64,000 bases of DNA from Porphyromonadaceae bacterium UBA7555 (GCA_002478045.1 DLLT01000022.1:1-64000); one strand, 5' to 3'; counted from the stretch's first letter, positions 37,398 through 47,180 are shown. Notes: generated by a model not told the origin, from the letters alone. Made by a program: numbers and translations.

Positions 37398-38849
37398 ATG
37401 AAAACAATAAGCATCGTTACAGCCCTGGCGCTGGCATGCGCCGGCGCCGTGTCAGCACAAAACGCCCCCACTTCGCGTATAATCACGCAAGACGACTTCA
37501 CTCGGGCCGCCCAGTCCACAGTCAATGGTGTTGTATCTGTCAAGAGTTATGCCACCCCACGTACCCAGCGACAAATGCAATCCGGTTCGGACTTCTTCTC
37601 CGACCCATTCTTCGACTTTTTCTTCGGGAATCCCTACGGACAACAAACTCCGCGTCGACAGCAAACTCCACGCGAAGAGCCCAAGCAACGACAAATAGGA
37701 CTCGGCTCTGGCGTCATAATATCCAAGGATGGATACATCGTCACCAACAACCACGTCGTTGACGGCGCCGAACGCCTCGAAGTCACCCTTAACGACAATC
37801 GCAACTTCAACGCCACCGTTGTGGGAACAGATGCCACCACCGACCTTGCACTCATAAAGATTGAAGCACCCGACCTCCACGTCATACCTATGGGTGACTC
37901 AGAAAAGCTCAAAGTGGGCGAATGGGTTCTCGCCGTAGGCAATCCCTTCGGGTTTACATCCACCGTCACCGCCGGCATTGTGAGCGCAAAGGCACGCAAC
38001 ATCTCGGCCACCACCGGCACACGCTCAACCGGCATCGAATCGTATATCCAGACTGATGCCGCCGTCAACCAAGGCAATTCGGGCGGTGCACTCGTCAACC
38101 TCGCCGGACAACTCGTAGGCATCAACACCGCCATATACTCGCAAAACGGCGCATACGTCGGATGTTCCTTCGCTATACCTACTTCCATTGTACAAAAAGT
38201 CATAAACGATATACGCCAATACGGCGCCGTACAACGTGCCTACCTTGGCGTAACCTTCTCAGAAGTGACGCCCGAATTGGTCAAAGATAAGAAGATTCAA
38301 GGCACAACGTCCGGTATCTACGTACAATCAGTTGAGGACCGCTCGGCCGCACGACGTGCCGGCCTACAAGAAGGCGATGTAATCATCTCCCTGGCCGATC
38401 ATCCCACGCTCTCCACGGCACAGATGCAAGAAGCTATGGCCAAATGCAGCCCCGGCGACACCGTCACCATCACTTACTACCGCGACGGAAAGAAGCATAG
38501 CGCACAAGTGACTCTGCGCAACAACCAAGGCGACACCACCCTTACGCGTGCCGGAAGCGTAACCGACCTCGGATGCATATTTGCCAAAGCCGACAAAGAC
38601 ACTCGCGAGCAACTCGAAATAAGCCACGGCGTACAGGTGAGCGAACTCTCTGACGGCCCCGTCAAAGACGCCGGCATTCGTCAAGGCTTCATCATCCTAA
38701 ACGTCAATGGCAACGACGTCTCCACGCCCGAAGACATCGAGCGCATCTACGATAATATCATCAAGACGGATGCCGATAAAGTACTATTTATCAAAGGTGT
38801 ATACCCCACAGGGAAACAAGCGTTTTACGCCGTACCACTCGGGCAATAA
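37398..38849 (+). CDS. htrA: HtrA/DegP-family periplasmic serine protease
   Basis: 483 residues. The signal peptide is MKTISIVTALALACAGAVSA. The trypsin-like domain has H119 in TNNHVVDG, D149 in TTDLALIKI and S228 in QGNSGGALVN. Two PDZ domains follow: the first around AYLGVTFSEVTPEL and SAARRAGLQEGDVI (about 280-375), the second around GVQVSELSDGPVKDAGIRQGFIIL (about 410-470). It degrades or refolds damaged envelope proteins. Residues 65-95 are a Phe/Gln/Pro-rich loop (FFSDPFFDFFFGNPYGQQ), the LA loop of DegP-type proteins. No consensus promoter is seen; TAAATTCG at 37326 is a weak candidate, and a stress sigma factor may be used. Confidence 0.93.
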   Translation: MKTISIVTALALACAGAVSAQNAPTSRIITQDDFTRAAQSTVNGVVSVKSYATPRTQRQMQSGSDFFSDPFFDFFFGNPYGQQTPRRQQTPREEPKQRQIGLGSGVIISKDGYIVTNNHVVDGAERLEVTLNDNRNFNATVVGTDATTDLALIKIEAPDLHVIPMGDSEKLKVGEWVLAVGNPFGFTSTVTAGIVSAKARNISATTGTRSTGIESYIQTDAAVNQGNSGGALVNLAGQLVGINTAIYSQNGAYVGCSFAIPTSIVQKVINDIRQYGAVQRAYLGVTFSEVTPELVKDKKIQGTTSGIYVQSVEDRSAARRAGLQEGDVIISLADHPTLSTAQMQEAMAKCSPGDTVTITYYRDGKKHSAQVTLRNNQGDTTLTRAGSVTDLGCIFAKADKDTREQLEISHGVQVSELSDGPVKDAGIRQGFIILNVNGNDVSTPEDIERIYDNIIKTDADKVLFIKGVYPTGKQAFYAVPLGQ

Positions 38850-39217
38850 CGGCTCATCTCAGCCTACACCCATAATAATGGCTCCAAGCAGCCATTGAAG
38901 CTAATTACAATAATCAGTCTATATACTGAAACCAACAACGGCAGAAAGCTGCAAAAAAACAAAAGTCCAATATAATCTAAGGATACAATAGACAATCGCC
39001 GTTCCGTTCACCCTTGCCGCAGATTTTGCGACAAGGGTGAACTATAATTGTACCCCTTCAGGGAAAATATGCATAGACCCCCTTTGAATTTTTCGCATAA
39101 TTTATCATCGCAGCTTCAGTTATTTAGCATAATTTAACCGCTCATATAAGCTTTCGTTTTTGAAACCTCGACAAAAGTCCGTATCTTTGCACAATCTTTG
39201 GACTGAAGTACACAGTT
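38850..39217. other. Intergenic stretch between htrA and rpoD
   Basis: A-rich, without a convincing gene. It holds a 10-bp perfect inverted repeat (39007-39016 with 39032-39041) with a further 4-bp inner stem but no T-tract, and the rpoD promoter at 39159-39189. Confidence 0.6.
39159..39189 (+). promoter_or_regulatory. Promoter of rpoD
   Basis: -33 TTTG (39159-39162) and -7 TATCTTTG (39182-39189), spacer 19 nt: the sigma factor gene carries the consensus its own product recognises. Leader only about 21 nt. Confidence 0.85.
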
Positions 39218-40078
39218 ATGAGACAACTCAAGATTACAAAATCCATTACCAACCGCGAAAGCGCCTCACTCGACAAATATCTCCAAGAGATAGGCCGCGA
39301 GGAACTCATTACAGTAGAAGAAGAAGTAGAATTGGCTCAGCGCATCAAGCAAGGCGACCGAAAAGCCCTTGAAAAACTTACGCGCGCCAACCTGAGATTC
39401 GTTGTCTCTGTCGCAAAACAGTATCAGAATCAGGGGCTTTCGCTACCGGATCTTATTAACGAAGGAAACCTCGGGCTTATAAAAGCCGCCGAAAAGTTCG
39501 ACGAAACACGAGGCTTCAAATTCATATCCTATGCCGTATGGTGGATTCGCCAATCCATCCTACAGGCTCTTGCCGAGCAATCGCGTATCGTACGTCTTCC
39601 CCTCAATCAGGTAGGATCGCTCAACAAAATCACCAAAGCGCTCTCCAAGTTTGAGCAAGAGAACGAACGCCGACCCTCGCCCGAAGAATTGGCTGCACAG
39701 CTTGACATACCCGTTGAAAAAGTAGCCGATACACTAAAAGTATCCGGCCGCCATATCTCGGTGGACGCCCCCTTTGTCGAAGGCGAAGACAACTCGCTAC
39801 TTGACGTGCTCACCAACGATGACTCGCCTATGGCAGACGCCACCCTTACCCAGGAATCACTCTCCAAGGAAGTGGATCGAGCCCTGCATCAACTCCATGA
39901 GCGCGAGCGCGAAATACTCAAGATGTTTTTCGGTATAGGCTGTCAGGAAATGACACTCGAAGAGATTGGCGCCAAATTTGACTTGACACGCGAACGTGTG
40001 CGCCAAATCAAGGAAAAGGCTATACGTCGCCTCAAAGGCCAACGTTCACGTCTGCTCAAGACATACCTCGGCCAATAA
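39218..40078 (+). CDS. rpoD: Primary sigma factor (short Bacteroidota form)
   Basis: 286 residues. It directs RNA polymerase to housekeeping promoters of the -33 TTTG / -7 TAnnTTTG type. It lacks region 1.1, like the known Bacteroides primary sigma. Region 1.2 is [16 protein letters not shown]. Region 2 is [17 protein letters not shown] then [18 protein letters not shown] and [13 protein letters not shown]. Region 3 includes [12 protein letters not shown]. Region 4 is [29 protein letters not shown]. It has its own consensus promoter and a strong terminator, so it is a single-gene unit. Confidence 0.97.
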   Translation: MRQLKITKSITNRESASLDKYLQEIGREELITVEEEVELAQRIKQGDRKALEKLTRANLRFVVSVAKQYQNQGLSLPDLINEGNLGLIKAAEKFDETRGFKFISYAVWWIRQSILQALAEQSRIVRLPLNQVGSLNKITKALSKFEQENERRPSPEELAAQLDIPVEKVADTLKVSGRHISVDAPFVEGEDNSLLDVLTNDDSPMADATLTQESLSKEVDRALHQLHEREREILKMFFGIGCQEMTLEEIGAKFDLTRERVRQIKEKAIRRLKGQRSRLLKTYLGQ

Positions 40079-40129
40079 ACAGCCGAATATCTGCCACAAC
40101 AATTCCCGACTCAGCAGAAAGACAAGCAC

Positions 40130-40161
40130 AATCCCGGGCACAAAGCGGCCCGGGATTTTTT
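40130..40161 (+). terminator. Terminator after rpoD
   Basis: A perfect 10-bp GC-rich stem (40130-40139 with 40148-40157) with an 8-nt loop, ending in a run of six T (40156-40161). It lies 51 nt after rpoD. Confidence 0.95.
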
Positions 40162-40312
40162 AGTCCACTCCTTTTCTCCTCTCGCACAGCCGACCGAGCG
40201 TCAGCGAATAGCCGAATGCGACCATAGAAAGTACAACTACAACGCAAATGCGCCGAATACATGTATATACAAACGCATTTCCACAAAAAAACCAAGCAAA
40301 AGCCTCAAAACT

Positions 40313-40344
40313 ATTGCACATTAGCAAAAAAAAGCATACCTTTG
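40313..40344 (+). promoter_or_regulatory. Promoter of rplY-pth
   Basis: -33-like ATTG (40313-40316) and -7 TACCTTTG (40337-40344), spacer 20 nt. The 40162-40312 stretch before it shows nothing else. Confidence 0.75.
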
Positions 40345-40360
40345 CAACCGCTTTTCATAG

Positions 40361-40400
40361 CCCTCCCGTGTGATGGGAAATTAAGAGCAACTTAATTTTT
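40361..40400 (+). promoter_or_regulatory. Two hairpins in the rplY leader
   Basis: TCCC/GGGA (40364-40367 with 40375-40378) is followed by a perfect 8-bp stem AAATTAAG/CTTAATTT (40378-40385 with 40391-40398, 5-nt loop) that ends in a T-run. The two share base 40378 and could be alternatives. They lie between the promoter and the ATG, the place for an attenuator or a ribosomal-protein autoregulatory leader. Confidence 0.4.
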
Positions 40401-40428
40401 AGTAACACAAAACAACACAAAAACAACA

Positions 40429-41079
40429 ATGAAGACATTCCAACTTAAAGCCGAGCCCCGTACCGACCTGGGCAAAAAGGCAACCAAGGCACTGCGTGCC
40501 GAAGGCAAAATTCCCGTAGTCCTCAACGGCGGCGCCGCAGTCGAATTGCCTTTCACCGGCACACTCGCTCCCGGTCAGAAACTCGTTGAAATCGGCGACA
40601 ACAAAGCCCTGATAACCACAGATCTTGTCGTAGCGCAAGACGATGTGCGCAAGCTTGTCTACACACCCGACATCTTCGCCATCGAACTTGACTTCAACGG
40701 CGGCAAAAAGATGGCCATACTCAAGGATATCCAGTTCCACCCCGTCAAGGACACCATCCTCCACATGGACTTCCTCGAAGTTGACGACAAGAAACCCGTA
40801 GTTATCCAAGTACCCGTCAAACTCGAAGGCCATGCCGAAGGTGTTAAAGCCGGCGGTAAGCTCAGCCTTTCAATGAAGAAACTCAAAGTTAAAGCCATCT
40901 ACACCAACGTTCCCGAGCGTCTGGTCATCAATGTCGACAACCTCGGCTTAGGCAAGACACTTCAGGTCGGCGATATCCACTTCGAAGGTCTCGAATTGGT
41001 CAACGCCAAGAACGCCGTGGTATGTGCCGTACAGCTGACGCGCGCCGCTCGCGGTGCTCAAGCTACCGCTGCTGAATAA
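40429..41079 (+). CDS. rplY: 50S ribosomal protein L25 (CTC/long form)
   Basis: 216 residues. It binds 5S rRNA in the large subunit. The N-terminal L25 domain is clear (KTFQLKAEPRTDLGKKATKALRAEGKIPVVLNG). The C-terminal CTC-type domain (VDDKKPVVIQVPVKLEGHAEGVKAGGKLS) is present, as in the longer form found outside the gamma-proteobacteria. The protein ends in an Ala/Arg-rich tail. The leader contains two hairpins that may control expression. pth follows after 32 nt with no promoter, so they form an operon. Confidence 0.95.
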   Translation: MKTFQLKAEPRTDLGKKATKALRAEGKIPVVLNGGAAVELPFTGTLAPGQKLVEIGDNKALITTDLVVAQDDVRKLVYTPDIFAIELDFNGGKKMAILKDIQFHPVKDTILHMDFLEVDDKKPVVIQVPVKLEGHAEGVKAGGKLSLSMKKLKVKAIYTNVPERLVINVDNLGLGKTLQVGDIHFEGLELVNAKNAVVCAVQLTRAARGAQATAAE

Positions 41080-41111
41080 CATATTCATAACCGATACCCG
41101 ACACCACAACG

Positions 41112-41675
41112 ATGAAGCATCTCATTGTTGGCTTGGGCAATATCGGCGATGAATATCGTGATACCAGACATAACATCGGTTTCAGAATATTGGACACCTG
41201 GGCTCAGGCGTCCAATATTTCTTTTGAAACCGGGCGTTATGGCGACATCGCACACGCACGCCTCAAGAACCAGCAAGTGGTTCTGCTCAAGCCCTCCACA
41301 TACATGAACCTCAGCGGCAACGCCGTCCGCTATTGGAAAGACAAGGAAAAAATCGCCATCGAGAACATTCTTGTGCTCGTGGACGACATCGCCCTACCCT
41401 TCGGAGCCATCCGCCTCAAGCCCTCCGGTAGCGATGCCGGGCACAACGGCTTGAAAAACATTGCAGCTATGCTCGGCACGCAGGACTACGCACGACTTCG
41501 TTTCGGCGTAGGAAATGATTTTCCTCGCGGATGTCAAGTCGACTATGTCCTCGGCCACTTCACTCCCGAGCAGGAAGATGCTCTTCGCGACCGCGTCAAT
41601 GTAGCCGTCGAAGCCGCACAAGATGCTGTTCTCTGCGGGCTGCAGCACGCTATGTGCTACTACAATAACAAGTAA
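41112..41675 (+). CDS. pth: Peptidyl-tRNA hydrolase
   Basis: 187 residues. It recycles tRNA from stalled peptidyl-tRNA. The start is [21 protein letters not shown] with the catalytic His in TRHN, followed by [12 protein letters not shown] (substrate-binding Asn) and the downstream [29 protein letters not shown] block, all diagnostic. L25-pth adjacency is common in bacteria. No clear terminator is seen in the gap before sppA. Confidence 0.97.
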   Translation: MKHLIVGLGNIGDEYRDTRHNIGFRILDTWAQASNISFETGRYGDIAHARLKNQQVVLLKPSTYMNLSGNAVRYWKDKEKIAIENILVLVDDIALPFGAIRLKPSGSDAGHNGLKNIAAMLGTQDYARLRFGVGNDFPRGCQVDYVLGHFTPEQEDALRDRVNVAVEAAQDAVLCGLQHAMCYYNNK

Positions 41676-41809
41676 TTTTTTTCTCCGGCCTCGCGGCCTT
41701 AACCATTGACAACGTTCAATATCTTCGGCTCGCCACGACTGCTGCGACACGATCCTACAATATGTCGCGCCCGTTGCATTAAAGCCTGCGCAACAAAATA
41801 GCGTAAATC

Positions 41810-41841
41810 TTTGGATGACCGAGGATTTATTAGTAACTTTG
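41810..41841 (+). promoter_or_regulatory. Promoter of sppA-lpxK
   Basis: -33 TTTG (41810-41813) and -7 TAACTTTG (41834-41841), spacer 20 nt; leader about 65 nt. Confidence 0.8.
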
Positions 41842-41913
41842 CACAGCAGAGAATATGTGCCGCGCAGACACACTATCACGCGGCACGGGCTTGTGTAACA
41901 GACACTGACGACT

Positions 41914-43707
41914 ATGCTAAAAAAATTCTTTATGTCATTCCTCGGCTCGATGGCCGCCATTTGGCTGTCGGTGATGTTATTGTTCGCACTCTCGATCGTA
42001 TTCATTGCCGGGCTTGTCGGGTCGAGCCTCAAAAGTGTCGAAATAGTAGACCACAGCATATTACATATACGACTTGACGGAACCATCAGCGAACGCCGGG
42101 CACCGCAAGACATCCCCGACCTCATCCTCAATGGTCAATCCAACACCACCTTCGAGGACATCTTACGTTCGCTGGAATACGCAGCTACAGACACCCGCAT
42201 TGACGGAGTGTACATCGACTGCTCAGGTAGTGTGTTGGGATACGCCTCACGTGCCGAGCTGCGTGAAGCACTCGCCCGCTTCAAAAAGAGCTCAGACAAG
42301 TGGGTTTTGGCCTATGGTGACGACTTCAGCCAAGGCGACTACTACGTGGCCTCCGTTGCCGATACGGTATACCTCAATCCCGTGGGTACACTTGACATAC
42401 ACGGCCTGTCGTCTTCTGTTCCTTACTTCAAAGACGCCTTAGACAAACTGGATGTAAATGTCCAGGTTTTCAAAGTAGGCACCTACAAAAGCGCCGTTGA
42501 GCCATTCTTACTCAATAGTATGAGCGAACCGGCTCGCATGCAGACACAATTATTCCTTGATTCGATATGGACCAACATTTCGAAAGGCATCGGAATGTCA
42601 CGCAAAATGTCGGCATCCAAAGTCTGCGCCTTGGCCGACTCGCTTACCATGAGCCGTAGCGCACAATGGTGTCTCAACCATAAGCTTATAGACAAATCCG
42701 CATATCGGCGTCAAGTAGAAGACGCATTGTGTACGCTCACCGAGACAGCTAATCCGGAAGACCTTGAATTGGTATCTCCGGACGAGTATATGTCCGATTA
42801 CACAGAGGCCACCTTTGCCACAAAAGACGACACTCATATCGCTGTAGTCTTTGCAGACGGCGATATCACCGAGGACGGCAACGAAGGCATAGTGGCATCC
42901 TCGCTCGTACCCGAGATACTACGCCTTGCCAAGGACGACAACATTGCAGGAATGGTGCTGCGCGTCAATTCGGGCGGCGGCAGCGCTTTTGCCAGCGAAC
43001 AGATATGGGACGCCGTGCGTTTCTTCAAGGCACAGAACAAGCCAGTATACGTCTCCATGGGCGACTACGCAGCTTCCGGAGGCTACTACATCTCCTGCGG
43101 CGCCGACCGCATATACGCTATGCCGCAAACGCTCACCGGCTCAATAGGCATCTTCGGCATCATTCCATCCATCGAAGGCACACTGAACAAACATCTGGGC
43201 ATACACTTCTCCAGCGTCAGCACAGGTCCCGATGCCATTGATTTATCTGTAACCTCAAATATGACACCAAGGCAAAAAGCCGAGATGCAACGTGCCATCC
43301 AACGCGGATACGAGACATTCGTAGGACGCGTCGCCGATGGTCGCCATATCTCCCGAGACAGTGTCGATGCCATCGCACAAGGCCGCGTATGGGACGGCAA
43401 AACAGCATTAAACATAGGACTTGTAGACCGTATAGGCTCGCTACACGATGCCATTGCCGACCTTGCACGCCAAATTGGCATAGCTCCCACAGCTTACGCC
43501 ACATACCCAACCGCAGACATTTCGCCGCTACAGCGACTGCTCTCTGCCGGTATCGGCGGACAAGGCGCCATACCCGAAGCATTAAAAGCCAAAGCCTCAT
43601 GGGCCGCAATTCCACCTGCCGAAGCAGACAAAGCATTACGGATGCTGGGGCAGATTGTCAGTATGTCACCTATACAGGCACGTATGGAGTGCATAACTCT
43701 CCAATAA
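41914..43707 (+). CDS. sppA: Signal peptide peptidase SppA, long (67-kDa) type
   Basis: 597 residues. It is a membrane-anchored serine protease that degrades leftover signal peptides. One N-terminal helix (about 12-40, WLSVMLLFALSIVFIAGLVG). The N-terminal half carries the catalytic Lys (FKVGTYKSAVEPF), and the C-terminal half the nucleophile Ser in MGDYAASGGYYISCGADRIYA, as in the tandem 67K form. Clp/crotonase-like strands with VLRVNSGGGSAFASEQIW are visible. It has its own promoter; lpxK follows after 118 nt. Confidence 0.93.
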   Translation: MLKKFFMSFLGSMAAIWLSVMLLFALSIVFIAGLVGSSLKSVEIVDHSILHIRLDGTISERRAPQDIPDLILNGQSNTTFEDILRSLEYAATDTRIDGVYIDCSGSVLGYASRAELREALARFKKSSDKWVLAYGDDFSQGDYYVASVADTVYLNPVGTLDIHGLSSSVPYFKDALDKLDVNVQVFKVGTYKSAVEPFLLNSMSEPARMQTQLFLDSIWTNISKGIGMSRKMSASKVCALADSLTMSRSAQWCLNHKLIDKSAYRRQVEDALCTLTETANPEDLELVSPDEYMSDYTEATFATKDDTHIAVVFADGDITEDGNEGIVASSLVPEILRLAKDDNIAGMVLRVNSGGGSAFASEQIWDAVRFFKAQNKPVYVSMGDYAASGGYYISCGADRIYAMPQTLTGSIGIFGIIPSIEGTLNKHLGIHFSSVSTGPDAIDLSVTSNMTPRQKAEMQRAIQRGYETFVGRVADGRHISRDSVDAIAQGRVWDGKTALNIGLVDRIGSLHDAIADLARQIGIAPTAYATYPTADISPLQRLLSAGIGGQGAIPEALKAKASWAAIPPAEADKALRMLGQIVSMSPIQARMECITLQ

Positions 43708-43825
43708 GCGTCCATTAGTATCCCAGAATACACACAGACAAGCGAAAAGACAGCGCTAAACAGCGACAGGCAACATCAAAAATCGACAAGGCAAAAAACA
43801 GGACACCACAAAACGACAACGCAAG

Positions 43826-44941
43826 ATGCGCAGACCAACATTAGCCAAACTCATCCTTCTACCGCTGTCTAAGATATACGGCGTGGTAACGGCTGTGCGC
43901 AACCTATGCTATAACTGCAACATCATCAAGTCGTACTCCTTTGATGTCCCTGTGGTCTGCATCGGCAACCTCGCCGTGGGCGGTACCGGCAAGACACCTC
44001 ATACCGAATACGTTGTAGCCGCCTTACGCGACCGCTTCAACATCGGGATACTCAGCCGCGGATACAAGCGACACACCTCCGGATTTGTGGCCGCCACTCC
44101 CCAATCGACTCCTAACGACATCGGCGATGAACCGTACCAAATATACCACAAATTCGGGCGCAAAATCACCGTATGCGTATGCGAAGACCGCGTAGCCGGG
44201 ATTAGACGGATGCTTGCCGATGACCCATCGCTCAGTATGATTGTCTTGGACGATGCATTCCAACACCGCCGCGTCAAGCCTGACATTTCGATTGTACTCA
44301 CCGAATACAATCGCCCATATTTCAAGGACAGGATGCTACCTTACGGACGCCTACGCGAATCGGCAAAAAACATCACACGCGCCGATATCGTAATCGTCAC
44401 CAAATGTCCGAATAGCATAAGGCCAATCGACATCAGGACTTTCGGCAAAAATCTCAACCTGATTCCCGACCAAGGTCTGTTCTATTCACGTTACGCCTAC
44501 GAGCAGACACGCCCAGTCTTCGGCGGCACACCCATACGGCTGGATCGGCTCACGACCAACGATGCCGTTCTCGTCATTGCCGGCATAGCCAATCCGAAGC
44601 CCTTCGTCCGCTACGTCAAAAGTTTTGACGCACACGTCAAGGTCAATATCTTCGATGACCATCACAACTACACACGCCACGACCTCGAGCTCATCACCGA
44701 GAGATACAATAGCCTGCAAGGCGCACGCAAAGTCATTGTTACAACCGAAAAAGACGCCGTACGGCTGCTAAACAATCCGTACTTTCCGAAAGCGCTCAAA
44801 AACGCATTGATGTATGTCCCTGTGCACGTCGAATTTCTGCATACCGAGCCGGGAGATACGTTGCGTGGCGAGACACTCCGTGATGAGATACTTCGTCTGA
44901 TGAAGCTCAAAGGGCTGCTCAACCCATTGCGGCACACCTGA
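43826..44941 (+). CDS. lpxK: Tetraacyldisaccharide 4'-kinase
   Basis: 371 residues. It phosphorylates the 4' position of the lipid A precursor at the inner membrane. The N-terminal amphipathic region (LILLPLSKIYGVVTAVRN) precedes the P-loop block CIGNLAVGGTGKTPHTEYV. Then come LSRGYKRHTSGF, DDAFQHRRVKPDISIVLTEYNRP and LPYGRLRES, all diagnostic for LpxK. Together with the LptF-type permease at 1.5 kb and the EptA-type transferase at 17 kb it shows a lipid A-bearing outer membrane. It may be transcribed with sppA. Confidence 0.96.
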   Translation: MRRPTLAKLILLPLSKIYGVVTAVRNLCYNCNIIKSYSFDVPVVCIGNLAVGGTGKTPHTEYVVAALRDRFNIGILSRGYKRHTSGFVAATPQSTPNDIGDEPYQIYHKFGRKITVCVCEDRVAGIRRMLADDPSLSMIVLDDAFQHRRVKPDISIVLTEYNRPYFKDRMLPYGRLRESAKNITRADIVIVTKCPNSIRPIDIRTFGKNLNLIPDQGLFYSRYAYEQTRPVFGGTPIRLDRLTTNDAVLVIAGIANPKPFVRYVKSFDAHVKVNIFDDHHNYTRHDLELITERYNSLQGARKVIVTTEKDAVRLLNNPYFPKALKNALMYVPVHVEFLHTEPGDTLRGETLRDEILRLMKLKGLLNPLRHT

Positions 44942-45020
44942 CAATAATGGGTGCTACGCGGCATAGGACCTACATTCGATTAAACAACACACACTAAAAA
45001 CATAAAAACTATTATTCACA

Positions 45021-45833
45021 ATGCTCGAAAAAATCAAAGAAACAGCGCGCTTTCTTAGCGAACGCGTAAGCGACATGCCCAAGACTGCCATCATCCTCGG
45101 CAGCGGCCTCGGCGCACTCGTAGACCATATTGACAACAAGTTAGTCATTCCCTACAGCAAGATACCCAATATGCCCATATCCACCGTACAAGGGCACAGC
45201 GGCAACCTCATTTTCGGCGACCTTAACGGCAAACGTGTCATCGCAATGCAAGGCCGCTTCCACTACTACGAAGGCTATGATATGAAGGCCGTTACCTTCC
45301 CCGTGCGTGTCTTTCAGGCTCTCGGCGTTGACACCCTGTATGTATCCAATGCAGCAGGCGGTATGAACAAAGACTTCCGTGTAGGTGATATCATGACCAT
45401 TACCGACCAGATCAACCTCTTCCCCGAAAACCCGCTGCGCGGCAAAAACTACGAGGAACTAGGTCCGCGCTTCCCGGCAATGACCGAAGCATACGACCAC
45501 GAACTCATCCGCAAGGCAGACGAAATAGCCAAGCGCCTCGGCATCCGTCTGATGCACGGCGTATATGTAGGCACCACAGGTCCGACATTCGAGACTCCGG
45601 CCGAATATGAGTACTTCCGTGTAATCGGCGGCGATGCTGTAGGTATGTCCACCGTTCCCGAAGTCATTGTGGCACGTCACGCCGGAATGCGCGTCTACGG
45701 CATCTCCGTCATCACCGACCTCGGAGGCAAAGACGTTCGTCAAGTGCCCACCCACGAAGAAGTACAAGTGGCTGCTGAGAACGCTCAGCCCAAGATGCTC
45801 GCCATCATCAAGGAACTCGTATCTGCCAACTAA
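45021..45833 (+). CDS. Purine nucleoside phosphorylase (class of trimeric enzymes)
   Basis: 270 residues. It cleaves guanosine, inosine and deoxy forms to base and (deoxy)ribose 1-phosphate. The phosphate-binding loop ILGSGLGALVDHI, MQGRFHYYEGYDM, YVSNAAGGMNKDFRVGDIMTITDQIN and the GTTGPTFETPAEYEYFRVIGGDAVGMSTVPEVIVARH block are the family's signatures. Length fits PunA/PNP-I type. It lies 80 nt after lpxK with no clear promoter. A long hairpin follows. Confidence 0.95.
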   Translation: MLEKIKETARFLSERVSDMPKTAIILGSGLGALVDHIDNKLVIPYSKIPNMPISTVQGHSGNLIFGDLNGKRVIAMQGRFHYYEGYDMKAVTFPVRVFQALGVDTLYVSNAAGGMNKDFRVGDIMTITDQINLFPENPLRGKNYEELGPRFPAMTEAYDHELIRKADEIAKRLGIRLMHGVYVGTTGPTFETPAEYEYFRVIGGDAVGMSTVPEVIVARHAGMRVYGISVITDLGGKDVRQVPTHEEVQVAAENAQPKMLAIIKELVSAN

Positions 45834-45858
45834 CAGGGCGATTACGACCCGATTAATA

Positions 45859-45903
45859 TTGTGGTGACACGCCCCGGCTCACGCGGCTGACGTGTCACCA
45901 CAA
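45859..45903. repeat. Long hairpin after the purine nucleoside phosphorylase gene
   Basis: A perfect 13-bp inverted repeat (45859-45871 with 45891-45903), with a 19-nt loop that can itself pair (CCG/CGG). No T-tract follows on either strand. It may end transcription in either direction or protect an mRNA end. Confidence 0.6.
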
Positions 45904-45988
45904 CATTATACCGAACAATCCGCCTTGCCCCCACATCCTCACCACCAAACACAACCGCACCATAACAATCACTATAAAATTAGGCCTC

Positions 45989-47026
45989 ATGGAAGAAAAG
46001 CAGACAGAAATAGCAACTCTGGGCGAATTCGGTCTTATAGATAAAATCACCGAAGGCATCGTCCACAAAAATGCCTCTACAATACGTGGCATCGGCGATG
46101 ACGCCGCCGAATTGTCTTATCCGGACACACGCGTGCTCGTATCCACAGATATCCTTATGGAGGGCATACACTTTGACCTGACATACGTGCCACTCAAGCA
46201 CCTGGGATATAAATCAGCCGTTGTCAACTTCAGCGATATATACGCTATGAACGGCACACCGCGGCAGATTGTGGTATCTTTGGGCATTTCACGCCGCTTT
46301 ACCGTAGAGCACATTCAGCAACTTTACGAAGGCTTGCGGCTGGCCTGTGAAGTCTACGGCGTAGACCTGGTAGGCGGAGACACGACATCCTCGCGCCAAG
46401 GATTGGTCATCTCCGTCACCATCATCGGCGATGCTCCTGCCGCTAAAGTCGTAGGTCGTGACGGTGCTCGCCCCAACGATTTGATCTGTGTCAGCGGCGA
46501 CCTTGGTGCTGCATATATGGGGCTCCAAGTGCTCGAACGCGAAAAAGCTGCATCAGTGGGCATCAAGGACTTCGAGCCCCAATTCACCGGCAAAGAATAT
46601 CTCGTTGAAAGACAACTCAAGCCCGAAGCGCGACGCGATATCATAGCCCAATTGGACCGGGCCGGCATCGTACCAACCTCTATGATTGATATCTCCGACG
46701 GTCTGTCTTCCGAGCTGTTACACATTTGCCAAAAATCTAAGACCGGATGCCGTGTCTACGAAGAGCGCATACCCATAGACTATCAAACTGCCGTAATGGC
46801 TCAGGAATTGAATATGAACCTCATAACAGCTGCTATGAACGGAGGAGAAGACTACGAACTGCTATTCACCGTTCCGCTGGCCGACCACAATAAAGTCAAA
46901 GACATGTCCGGTATACGCATCATCGGGCACATCACGGATCAGAAACTGGGATGCGCAATGGTCACTCGTGATGGCGAAAACGAAATCGCCATCAAGGCTC
47001 AAGGCTGGAATCATCTCGCCCGGTGA
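45989..47026 (+). CDS. thiL: Thiamine-monophosphate kinase
   Basis: 345 residues. It performs the last step of thiamine diphosphate synthesis. Motifs: GEFGLIDKIT, RGIGDDAAEL (Mg-binding), VSTDILMEGIHFDLTYVPLKHLGYKSAVVNFSDIYAMNG, GGDTTSS and the C-terminal ISDGLSSELLHICQ and AMNGGEDYELLFT. No thi box or other thiamine gene is near it, and no TPP riboswitch is seen upstream. Start ATG 45989 lies 155 nt after the purine gene, with the hairpin at 45859 between them. Confidence 0.96.
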   Translation: MEEKQTEIATLGEFGLIDKITEGIVHKNASTIRGIGDDAAELSYPDTRVLVSTDILMEGIHFDLTYVPLKHLGYKSAVVNFSDIYAMNGTPRQIVVSLGISRRFTVEHIQQLYEGLRLACEVYGVDLVGGDTTSSRQGLVISVTIIGDAPAAKVVGRDGARPNDLICVSGDLGAAYMGLQVLEREKAASVGIKDFEPQFTGKEYLVERQLKPEARRDIIAQLDRAGIVPTSMIDISDGLSSELLHICQKSKTGCRVYEERIPIDYQTAVMAQELNMNLITAAMNGGEDYELLFTVPLADHNKVKDMSGIRIIGHITDQKLGCAMVTRDGENEIAIKAQGWNHLAR

Positions 47027-47180
47027 CAAGCAAAATCTTTCCATAACGATCGGGGCATCTGCTTGACATTGTATTTGTTATACCGTTTATTCTTCCACTC
47101 CCAATCGGCAGCAAGCATCTTATGTGGCAAAAGTCCTGTCGAAAATCAAGCTGTATAACAGTCATCTTGAAAAAAAGTAT

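Noticed and set aside
45834..45988. TPP riboswitch upstream of thiL
   Set aside because: The hairpin there is a simple perfect stem without the TPP aptamer's conserved CUGAGA-type segments.
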